From Dermatobacter hominis (GTDB taxonomy: Bacteria > Actinomycetota > Acidimicrobiia > Acidimicrobiales > Microtrichaceae): 64,000 nucleotides of DNA. Positions within the stretch are counted from its first letter, which is position 1, and each line of letters begins with the position of its first letter. A program made the position numbers and the translations under genes. Below are positions 8,779 to 16,468 of the stretch, in pieces. The notes under the pieces were generated by a model. The model searched no databases. It had not been told where the DNA came from and saw only the letters and a program-made list of their open reading frames with translations. The stretch is from contig NZ_CP085840.1 of assembly GCF_020715685.1 (NCBI RefSeq), forward strand, positions 558,001-622,000, given 5' to 3'.

Positions 8779-8780
8779 GG

Positions 8781-11700
8781 TCAGCCCCCGGCGGGCGCCG
8801 GCGGCGGGCCGTTGCGGGCCAGCTCGAGCACCTGCGGGCCCATCCACTCGCCGATCGTCGGCAGGTAGCTGTCGAGGAAGTGCAGGCCGTCCTGGCGCTT
8901 CGCCGGATCGACCTCGCCGCCCGGTTGGGACGCCAGCCACGTCTGCAGGTCGATGACCGCGGTGACACCCGGCCGCAGCGAGGCGGCGTGGCGGATGATC
9001 TCGTTCAGGCGGTCGACGCGCGCCGGCTCGGACTCGGGCAGCCCGGTGAAGCCCTGGTCCTGGCCGGCGTCGAAGTGCGGGTAGGTCACGAGCGCGACCG
9101 TCGCGCCCTTGGAGCCGAGCACGTCGATCGCCGACAGCAGCTCCCGGAGCAGGTAGTCGTCGATCTCGGGCTGGCCGATGTGGCGCCAGCGGCTGTCGCC
9201 GGGCAGCTTCCGGTCCACGACCTCCCAGATCCCCGACGTCAGCACGACGACGTTCGGGTCGCGCTCCGCGAGCCACCCCGGGAACGTCGCCGACCAGTCG
9301 CAGCGGCCGGGGAACTCGTTGAAGTTGCGCAGGAACCGGAAGTCGCCGCCCCGGGCGATCGGACAACCCAGCTGGGCCACGTTCGAGGTGCGCACGTCCG
9401 AGCGGCCCTGGGCCCAGCCGGCGAGCGCGGTGGAGTAGTTGTAGGCGACGGAGTCGCCGGCGACCATCACGGTCGCGCGTCGGCCCGGAGCCGCGGTGCG
9501 GCGTGGCGCCGGTGGCGGGGCGGGCGGGAGCGGCGCCTCCGAGGCGACGGACGGCGTCGACGCCGGCGCGGTCCGCTCCGTGATCTCGCGCAGCTGCGGC
9601 TCGAGCCACTCGAGCACCAGGGAGCGGCCCTCCGCGGTGAGGCCGAGACCGACGTCCCGCAGCTGCGGGGCCAGCTCTCCCCCGGTCCGGGTGCGCAGCT
9701 CGCCGGCCAGGTCGAGCACGTCGGCGCCGCGGTCGGCCGCCACCGCCGTCAGGAGCTGGTTCCACGCGTCGATGCGGGCCGGGTCGTTCTCGGTGTGCGA
9801 CGGCGCCGGTGCGCCGCTCGCCGCGACCTCGTCCCGGTAGGTCGACAGCGCCGCCCGCTGCGGATCGCTCGACACCACGACCGGCGGCGTCGGACCCGGC
9901 AGCACCTGGCTCTCGAGACGGGGCACCGTGAGCACCACGACCCGCGAGCCGGTCGACGAGAGGCCGTCGAGCAGCGCGCCGACGTCGGCACGTTGGAAGT
10001 CGGCGATCGCCGGGTCGTTCGACGGCAGCCAGGACTGGTCCTCCACGCCGAGGCGACGGTTCGCCAGGTCGCGGACGCCACCCCAGACGAGGACGATGTC
10101 GGGCCGCTGCTGCTCGACGGCCGCCGTCCACGTGTCGCGCACCGCGCCGCAGCGGTCGGGGTCGCGCTCGATCCGACCGTCGGCGACCTGCACGTACCCG
10201 CCCACGGTCAGGCCGCACGACGGCGCGGCGGCGACGCTCACCTCGAGCCCGTCGACCTCCTCGCCCGCGACCGGCTGGAGCGTGCCGGCGAGCTCGTCGC
10301 CCACCACGAGGACCTTGACCAGCGGCGGCGCCGGCGGGGCGGTCGGCTGCGACGCGGAGGCCTGCTCGAGCGCGCTGGGGGCCGGCAGGTCGTTCGTGAC
10401 GACGGCATCGCCGCCGATCAGGGCGATCAGCGCCACGCCGGCCAGCGCCGCGCCCCTCGGCGACGGCAGCACGTCGCCGAGCCGGATCGGCTGCTCGACC
10501 ACCCGGTGCATGACGAACGCCGCGGTGATCGTGACGGCGACCCGCAGCGCGAACAGCGGCCACGGCGCCCAGCCGGTGCGGGCCGGCGTGAGCCAGAGGA
10601 AGACCGGCCAGTGCAGCAGGTAGATGCCGTAGCTGATGCCGCCGATCCACACGAGCGGACGCCACGACATCACCGAGCCGAGCACGCCCGGCTGCAGGGC
10701 GCCGACGATGATCGTGGCGGTGGCCGCCGCCGTCAGGAGGAAGCCCCACGGGTACATCCACGTCGACTCGACCGTGGCGACGTGCCAGAGCCACAGCGTG
10801 ACGACGACGGCGACGACCGACAGCGCGGGCCAGATCCGCCGCAGCGGGCCGGGCCGGAGCCGGATGCCGTGCAGCATGGCGCAGGCGAGCAGCGCGCCCA
10901 CGACCATCTCGACCATCCGCGTGTCGGTGCCGAAGTAGGCGCGGTCGATCGAGCTGCGCGCGAACACGCCGTTGGCGACGGCCGATGCGAGGCCGACCAC
11001 GGCGAGCACGCCGACGAGCGGGGCCAGGGACCGCTCGGCGCGGCGGCGGCCGAGGGCCAGCCCGCCGAGGAGCAGGAGCGGCAGCAGCACGTAGAACTGC
11101 TGCTCGACCGACAGGCTCCAGAAGTGCTCGAGGGGCGACGGGGCGACGAACTGCGCCCCGTAGGACCGGTCGGCGGCGATGAAGTGCCAGTTGACGATCT
11201 CGGCGAGGGAGAACGGCACGTCGGAGCGCAGGTCGCGCAGCTGGTCGGTCGTCCAGAGGCCGATCGCGCCCATGGCCAGGACGAGCGCGATCGTCGTCCA
11301 CGACGCCGGCAGCAGTCGCCGGAACCGCCGGCGCCAGAAGCGGCGCAGGTCCACGCCGCCCGAGCCGGCGTGCTCGCGGAGCAGCAGCGAGGTGATCAGG
11401 AACCCGGACAGCGTGAAGAACGCCGACACGCCGAGGAACCCGCCGGGGATCCACTCGAAGCGGGCGTGGTACACGAGCACGGCCGCGACCGCGACCGCCC
11501 GGAGCCCGTCGAGCGCGGGGCGGTGGCCGAGCGGCTCCACGGTCGTGGCGGTGCTGCGTCGCCGCTCGACGCGGCGGACCGCCCGCGGCTCGCGCTCGAG
11601 CACGGTCGTCGCCGCCCCGCCGGTGCGCCGCCCGCCACCGTCGTCGCCGTCGCCGTCGTCGAGGTCGCCGCCGCCGGCACCGGCTTCGCCGTCATCGTCG

Positions 11701-11843
11701 CGGTCGACGACGTCGCCGGCACCGACCTCGACGGTGGTCGCCGGGGTGTCGTCCGGGTCGGCGTCGACGGGCGCCTCGGGGAGGTCCTCCCAGTGGAACC
11801 TGGCCCCCTCCGGGGGCGCGATGCGACCGCGACCGTCCTTCAC
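8781..11843 (-). CDS. Acyltransferase-3 membrane protein with a degenerate and an intact SGNH domain
   Basis: A 1020-residue OafA/YrhL-type protein. Residues 1-105 are an acidic, Gly/Asp-rich cytosolic tail. Residues 106-480 form the acyltransferase-3 membrane domain (HRPALDGLRAVAVAAVLVYH, GGFLGVSAFFTLSGFLITSLL, FWSLSVEQQFYVLLPL, SYGIYLLHWPVFLWL). Two SGNH-hydrolase-like domains follow outside. The first (about 510-780) has GDE at residue ~515 where the nucleophile GDS is expected, and LGLTAEG near 731 where D-x-x-H is expected. The second (about 795-1015) is intact: GDSVAYNY near 797, TSGIWEVV near 871 and DGLHFLDS near 985. The start GTG at 11843 follows the polyprenol mannosyltransferase stop by 7 bases, so the two form an operon. 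It likely O-acylates a surface glycan. Confidence 0.9.
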   Translation of the reverse strand: MKDGRGRIAPPEGARFHWEDLPEAPVDADPDDTPATTVEVGAGDVVDRDDDGEAGAGGGDLDDGDGDDGGGRRTGGAATTVLEREPRAVRRVERRRSTATTVEPLGHRPALDGLRAVAVAAVLVYHARFEWIPGGFLGVSAFFTLSGFLITSLLLREHAGSGGVDLRRFWRRRFRRLLPASWTTIALVLAMGAIGLWTTDQLRDLRSDVPFSLAEIVNWHFIAADRSYGAQFVAPSPLEHFWSLSVEQQFYVLLPLLLLGGLALGRRRAERSLAPLVGVLAVVGLASAVANGVFARSSIDRAYFGTDTRMVEMVVGALLACAMLHGIRLRPGPLRRIWPALSVVAVVVTLWLWHVATVESTWMYPWGFLLTAAATATIIVGALQPGVLGSVMSWRPLVWIGGISYGIYLLHWPVFLWLTPARTGWAPWPLFALRVAVTITAAFVMHRVVEQPIRLGDVLPSPRGAALAGVALIALIGGDAVVTNDLPAPSALEQASASQPTAPPAPPLVKVLVVGDELAGTLQPVAGEEVDGLEVSVAAAPSCGLTVGGYVQVADGRIERDPDRCGAVRDTWTAAVEQQRPDIVLVWGGVRDLANRRLGVEDQSWLPSNDPAIADFQRADVGALLDGLSSTGSRVVVLTVPRLESQVLPGPTPPVVVSSDPQRAALSTYRDEVAASGAPAPSHTENDPARIDAWNQLLTAVAADRGADVLDLAGELRTRTGGELAPQLRDVGLGLTAEGRSLVLEWLEPQLREITERTAPASTPSVASEAPLPPAPPPAPRRTAAPGRRATVMVAGDSVAYNYSTALAGWAQGRSDVRTSNVAQLGCPIARGGDFRFLRNFNEFPGRCDWSATFPGWLAERDPNVVVLTSGIWEVVDRKLPGDSRWRHIGQPEIDDYLLRELLSAIDVLGSKGATVALVTYPHFDAGQDQGFTGLPESEPARVDRLNEIIRHAASLRPGVTAVIDLQTWLASQPGGEVDPAKRQDGLHFLDSYLPTIGEWMGPQVLELARNGPPPAPAGG

Positions 11844-11850
11844 GGCGCCC

Positions 11851-12648
11851 TCAGAGGTTCCGGGGCGATCCGGTCGGCCGGATGCGGGACTCGGCGAAGC
11901 GCCCCGGACCGGTGGCCCGGACGCGGTCGGTCAGGTGCGGCGCGCGCAGGGCGATCCCCCACCAGGTCACCCGCAGCTCGGTCTCGGCCATCGTCCGCAC
12001 CACCGCCATCTTCGAGCTGCCGGCGACGCGGTCGACGAAGGTGATCGGCACCTCGACGACCCGCACGCCGGCGACCGACAGCCGGAACGCCGTCTCGATC
12101 TGGAAGAGGTAGCCGTTGGCGGTGGTGCCGTCGATGTCGATCGCCTCGAGCACCTCGGCGCGGTAGGCGCGGAACGCCGTGGTCGCGTCACGCAGGCGAA
12201 GGCGCAACATGGTCCGGGCGTACGTGTTGCCCCAGCGGGAGAGCATCCGGCGCATCCACGTCCAGTTGGGGACCGAGCCACCGGGCACGTAGCGCGACCC
12301 GACCGCCACGTCGGCGCCGGCGTCGACCGCGTCGAGGAGCACGGGCAGGACCGCGGGGTCGTGGGAGAAGTCGGCGTCCATCTGCACCACGACCTCGTAC
12401 CCCTGATCGAGCGCATGTCGGAACCCGTGCCGGTACGCCGCCCCGAGCCCCTGCTTGCCGGGCCGGTGCAGGACCTGGATTCGACCCAGCTCCTCGGCGA
12501 CCTCCTCGGCGATCTTGCCGGTGCCGTCGGGGCTGTTGTCGTCGGCGACGACGACGTCGAGCTCGGGGCAGACGGACCGCACCTCGCGCAGGAGCGCGGC
12601 GATGTTCTCCGCCTCCTGGTACGTGGGGATCACCAGCACCTTCGGCAC
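11851..12648 (-). CDS. Polyprenol-monophosphate mannosyltransferase-like GT2
   Basis: A 265-residue cytosolic-face GT2 enzyme of the dolichol-phosphate-mannose synthase family. It transfers a sugar, usually mannose from GDP-mannose, to polyprenol phosphate for use by GT-C enzymes outside. Visible motifs: VIPTYQEAENIAALL, VVADDNSPDGTG, GKQGLGAAYRHGF, VQMDADFSHDP (the metal-binding DxD-like step), SRYVPGGSVPNW and TTAFRAYRAEVL. It lacks the C-terminal Lnt domain seen in mycobacterial Ppm1 fusions. GTG start at 12648; TAATGT at 12655-12660 lies 6 bases before it, so the mRNA is probably leaderless. It is followed at 7 bases by the acyltransferase gene. Confidence 0.92.
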   Translation of the reverse strand: MPKVLVIPTYQEAENIAALLREVRSVCPELDVVVADDNSPDGTGKIAEEVAEELGRIQVLHRPGKQGLGAAYRHGFRHALDQGYEVVVQMDADFSHDPAVLPVLLDAVDAGADVAVGSRYVPGGSVPNWTWMRRMLSRWGNTYARTMLRLRLRDATTAFRAYRAEVLEAIDIDGTTANGYLFQIETAFRLSVAGVRVVEVPITFVDRVAGSSKMAVVRTMAETELRVTWWGIALRAPHLTDRVRATGPGRFAESRIRPTGSPRNL

Positions 12649-12654
12649 CCGGCA

Positions 12655-12660
12655 ACATTA
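12655..12660 (-). promoter_or_regulatory. -10 box TAATGT, leaderless start
   Basis: TAATGT on the minus strand with a 6-base spacer to the GTG at 12648. It matches the TANNNT -10 consensus and would place the transcript start at or next to the start codon. No Shine-Dalgarno is present. Confidence 0.5.
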
Positions 12661-12777
12661 CCGGCGGGCCCGGGTGCGTCCGTGGAGCCCCGGCGACGCC
12701 CGGCGATGGCCGGGTCACCCCACGTCCACCCGACCGCCGGGTCCGTGTCCGGCGGCCGGCCCGGCCCGGCGACCCGC

Positions 12778-14463
12778 TCAGCGGCAGCGGCGGAGCAGCT
12801 CGAACGTCCCGGCGTCCTCGACGGTGCAGTAGTGGTCCTCGACGACGCGGTTGGGCGCCTCGGAGCCGTGCCCCGAGCTGTCGTTGGGCTCCTCCCAGCC
12901 GCTCCAGGCGTCGCTGAGGATGAGCCAGTCGTTGTCGAGCAGCTCGTCCGACAGGCCGGAGCCCTCGGCATCGGCGAGCCCCGGGTCCATCTCGATGTAC
13001 CTCGTGCCGGGCTCGAGGTCCGGGAACAGGTAGTAGAAGAACGCGTCGCTGTAGTTGGTGCGCGACAGGTCCTTCGGCCCGACGATCAGGGTGTCGCCCG
13101 GCTCGGCCTCCTCCTGGAGTCGGTCCACCACGCGCTGGGCCGACTCGGCCCCTGCGCTGTCGCCGAAGTAGAACGTCCGGCCCTCGTTCGTGATCGGGTA
13201 GCCGAATCGGTTCCGGCCGAACGTCTGCCCCACCAGGTCGGCGTAGGTGCGCAGCGGGTAGAACGGGATGACGGCGATCAGGACGACCGCGACCGCGCCG
13301 ATCCCGACCCAGGTGCGCCCGCCCGGCGACCACGACGGCAGCCGGCCCTCGAGGAGCGAGGCGATCGCCGGCACGCACAGGGCGAACGTGATGCCGGTGA
13401 CCCACGACAGGTGTGCGGTGTCGGGGCGCTGGAGCGCCTGCTGGAGGAGGGCGGCGGCGAACAGCGCGAGCGGCCAGAAGCACAGCGACCGGGACGAGCG
13501 CGGCTCCCGGCGTCGCAGCTTCCACGCCGCGAACACCACGAGGGCGATCGACAGCGGGACGAGGGCGAACCAGAGGAAGATCTGCTGGGAGACGGCCGGC
13601 ATCGGCAGCGGCCACCCCGTCTGGCGCAGCGCGCCGGCCCGTTGGAGGAACCCGTCGACCTCGCCCCACGACGGCGGGATCGGCAGCGACCGGCCGCCGC
13701 GGAGCTCGAAGACGGGCTCCAGGAACATGCCGCGGAACGACTCGACCGGGCCGGAGACGATCAGGTGCGGGATGTAGAGCGCGACGCCCGCCACCGCACC
13801 CCAGACCAGTGGGGCGCGGCGCGGCCGCTCGAGGTCCCACCACAGCGCGCCGAGCCCGAGGGCGACCGCCAGGACGAGGTCCGGGCGGTACAGCAGGGCC
13901 AGGCCGCCGAGCAGCCCCGCGATGAAGAGGAGCCGGCGGGCCCGGCGGTCGTCCTGGCGTCGAGCCGCGGACGTCCCGACCGCGAGCGAGCAGATCCCGA
14001 AGGCGAGGGCGCCGTTCCAGGCCATCGCCGACAGGCCGAGCGGGCCGATGAGGACCACGACCGAGATGACCGCCGCCGACGTCGAGACCCGGCGTCCCCA
14101 CGGGCGGAGGGCGGCGAACAGCCCGTACGCGACGGCGGCGTGCTGGAGGAGCCCGACCAGGCGCTCGACGGTGAGCGACGTGCCGAACAGCTTGTAGACG
14201 CCGGCGAGCACCCAGAGCGACCCCGGCCCGTAGAGGTGCAGGAAGTCGTCGTGGGGCATCCGACCCTGGAGGATCTGCTCGGGGAACGCCAGCATGAACC
14301 CCTCCTCCATGGGGGGTCCCTGGTAGTGCATGAGCCCGATGACCGGGAGCAGCAGCGCGACGGCGACGATCCCGAGCGCGGCCACGTCCTTCCAACGGTC
14401 GGAGCGGTCCGGGCGGTCGGTGGCGCCCGGTGGCTCGACGACGTCTGCTCCGGCGGCGCTCAC
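12778..14463 (-). CDS. GT-C-type multipass membrane protein (putative polyprenol-sugar glycosyltransferase)
   Basis: About 561 residues from the GTG at 14463; the frame also has a TTG at 14505. One N-terminal helix (VAALGIVAVALLLPVIGLM) is followed by a short external loop with PPMEEGFMLAFPEQ, where Glu/Asp in the first loop is the usual GT-C catalytic position. About ten further helices follow to residue ~410, then a soluble C-terminal domain of about 150 residues (FYFGDSAGAESAQRVV, GDTLIVGPKDLSRTNYSD, NDWLILSDAWSGW, HYCTVEDAGTFELLRRC). I know this architecture from actinobacterial envelope loci, but the sugar and acceptor are unknown. It is divergent from the next gene across 168 bases. Confidence 0.8.
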   Translation of the reverse strand: MSAAGADVVEPPGATDRPDRSDRWKDVAALGIVAVALLLPVIGLMHYQGPPMEEGFMLAFPEQILQGRMPHDDFLHLYGPGSLWVLAGVYKLFGTSLTVERLVGLLQHAAVAYGLFAALRPWGRRVSTSAAVISVVVLIGPLGLSAMAWNGALAFGICSLAVGTSAARRQDDRRARRLLFIAGLLGGLALLYRPDLVLAVALGLGALWWDLERPRRAPLVWGAVAGVALYIPHLIVSGPVESFRGMFLEPVFELRGGRSLPIPPSWGEVDGFLQRAGALRQTGWPLPMPAVSQQIFLWFALVPLSIALVVFAAWKLRRREPRSSRSLCFWPLALFAAALLQQALQRPDTAHLSWVTGITFALCVPAIASLLEGRLPSWSPGGRTWVGIGAVAVVLIAVIPFYPLRTYADLVGQTFGRNRFGYPITNEGRTFYFGDSAGAESAQRVVDRLQEEAEPGDTLIVGPKDLSRTNYSDAFFYYLFPDLEPGTRYIEMDPGLADAEGSGLSDELLDNDWLILSDAWSGWEEPNDSSGHGSEAPNRVVEDHYCTVEDAGTFELLRRCR

Positions 14464-14617
14464 GGCGGGTGAGTCTCGCGCGCCCGGCCGCGGCGTTCGG
14501 GGCAACGATCCCCCGCGCCCGTCGCGAGTGCTGGCGTCGTCGAGGGGTCGGCGAGCCGACGCTCGTGGCGTCGGCGACCGGATGGGGAGGCTCCGGGGTG
14601 CGCCGGGGGCGCCCGCC

Positions 14618-14623
14618 TAGGGT
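14618..14623 (+). promoter_or_regulatory. -10 box TAGGGT, leaderless start
   Basis: TAGGGT ends 8 bases before the GTG at 14632, with no Shine-Dalgarno between them. It is one of the recurrent TAGNNT boxes in this window. Confidence 0.5.
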
Positions 14624-14631
14624 GGCCGCCC

Positions 14632-16461
14632 GTGACCGACGACGCCGCCGTCCGCTCGGGAGACCCGTGGTGGCGCGCCGGCGACCGCGTGCCGACGGTC
14701 CTGTTGGCCCTCGCCGTCGCCATCCCGGCCGTCGTGGCCGGCGCCGCCCTCGCCGCCAAGGGCTGGCAGCCGGTCGGCGAGCTCGCGATGGCGGAGCTGC
14801 GGTTGCGGGGGTTCTGGGGCCATCCGCCCGATCTCGGCGCCGTGGCCAGGATCCGCGTCGGCGACCGGAGCGCCGCCCACCCCGGTCCCCTCGCCTACTG
14901 GCTCCTGTACCCCGTGTACGCGGCCTTCGGCCGGGGGCCGACCGGCCTCGCGCTCGCCGTCGGGAGCGTCGCCGCCGCCTGGGCCGCGGCGTCGGTCGTG
15001 CTCGTGGCCCGGCGTGCCGGCGCCGTCGTCGCCGGCCTGCTCGCCGCCGTGCTGCTCGTCTTCCTGGGCGGCCTCGGCCCGGTCGTGCTGAGCCAGCCGT
15101 GGAACCCCTGGATGGGGATCCTGCCGTTCGCCTTCCTCGTGCTCGCCGTCTGGGACGTGGTGGCGGACCACCCCTGGTCGCTGGTCGGTGTGGTCCTGGC
15201 CGGATCGGTCTGCGTCCAGACGCACTTCAGCTACGTCCCGGTCACCGCGGCGATGGGCCTGCTCGCGGTCGGCGCGGTGGTCGTGCACGGCGTCCGGACC
15301 CGCGGCTGGCGACCGGCCGCGGCCCCCGTCGCGGTGGCGGCCGGCGTCGGCCTGCTGGCCTGGGCGCCGGTCATCGTGCAGCAGCTGTTCGGCGACCCGG
15401 GGAACCTGTCGCTGCTCTGGGAGGGCTGGAACGATCGCGACCTGCCGCCGGCCGGGCTGGCCACGGCGATCCGGGTCGTCGCCCGGCACCTCGACCCGTT
15501 CGGCAGCTGGGCCACCGGCGACCCGGTGCTGACCCAGCGCGGGGTCCCGTGGGGCACCGTCGGGCTCGCGGCCGCGCTCGCAGCCCTCGCCGTGCTGGCC
15601 TGGCGGCGCCGCGACCGCGCGCCCTGGGGCTCGTTGCTGCGCCTGATGCTCACACTCGCCGTCGGCGTCGTGGCCGCGGTGGCCGGCATCAGCCGCACCA
15701 CGGGCACCGTGTACGACTACCTCGTCGCCTGGGTGCTGGCGCTCACCGCGCTGTGCCTGCTCGCACTGGCGTGGGGGGCGTGGCTGCTCGTCGAGGACCG
15801 GGTCCGGGCGCTCGTCCCCCGGACCGCGCTCGGCGCGGTCGCGGCGATCGCGGTGGTCGGTCTGTGCGCGTGGACGACGGCGCGCGTCGCCGACCCGCCC
15901 GTCCCCGAACCCGACCGCTCCGCGACCGTCGACGCGCTCGCCCCGGAGGTGGAGCGGGCGCTCGACCCCGGCGACCGGTACCTCCTGCGGTGGACCGACC
16001 CGGTCTTCTACGGGTCCGCCGGCTTCGGGCTCCTGCTCCGGCTCGAGCGGGACGGCTACGACGTCGGCGTGGACCCGGCCTTCCGGGTCGAGGCGATGCC
16101 GAGCCGCGTCGCGGCCGCCGATGACGTCGACGGCGTCCTGTGGCTCGTGACCGGCGATGCGATCGAGCGGTGGCGCCGGCGCGACGACGTGGAGGAGGTC
16201 GCGCACTTCGACCCCCGCACCGACGCCGAGGCGCGGTCGGCCGACGACGGCCACGACGACCTCGTCGCGCACCTCACGGAGCTCGGCGGACCCGAGCTCG
16301 CATCGCGGCTCGCGACGAACCACTGGGACATCCTCGGCGACTCCCGCGTCGACGAGGCGACCAAGCAGGAGGTCATCCGGCTCGCCCGCTCCGGCCTCCC
16401 GACCGCGGTGTTCCTCGGCCCGCCCGGCACGGCGGACCTCCCCGCCGAGCCCGCCCCGTGA
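14632..16461 (+). CDS. Multipass membrane protein, GT-C/GT39-like
   Basis: A 609-residue membrane protein from GTG 14632. The first helix (VLLALAVAIPAVVAGAALAA) is followed by a loop with GELAMAELRLRGFWGHPP and RSAAHPGPLAYWLLYPVYAAFG, a pattern seen in ArnT/PMT-like GT-C proteins where the first loop carries the catalytic acidic residue. About ten to eleven helices follow, ending near residue 420. The C-terminal 185 residues are soluble (RYLLRWTDPVFYGSAGFGLLLRLERDGYDVGVDP, LWLVTGDAIERW). Its stop is 7 bases from the stop of the convergent acyltransferase gene. A sugar-transfer role is inferred from topology and neighbours only. Confidence 0.78.
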   Translation: MTDDAAVRSGDPWWRAGDRVPTVLLALAVAIPAVVAGAALAAKGWQPVGELAMAELRLRGFWGHPPDLGAVARIRVGDRSAAHPGPLAYWLLYPVYAAFGRGPTGLALAVGSVAAAWAAASVVLVARRAGAVVAGLLAAVLLVFLGGLGPVVLSQPWNPWMGILPFAFLVLAVWDVVADHPWSLVGVVLAGSVCVQTHFSYVPVTAAMGLLAVGAVVVHGVRTRGWRPAAAPVAVAAGVGLLAWAPVIVQQLFGDPGNLSLLWEGWNDRDLPPAGLATAIRVVARHLDPFGSWATGDPVLTQRGVPWGTVGLAAALAALAVLAWRRRDRAPWGSLLRLMLTLAVGVVAAVAGISRTTGTVYDYLVAWVLALTALCLLALAWGAWLLVEDRVRALVPRTALGAVAAIAVVGLCAWTTARVADPPVPEPDRSATVDALAPEVERALDPGDRYLLRWTDPVFYGSAGFGLLLRLERDGYDVGVDPAFRVEAMPSRVAAADDVDGVLWLVTGDAIERWRRRDDVEEVAHFDPRTDAEARSADDGHDDLVAHLTELGGPELASRLATNHWDILGDSRVDEATKQEVIRLARSGLPTAVFLGPPGTADLPAEPAP

Positions 16462-16468
16462 CGGCGCC

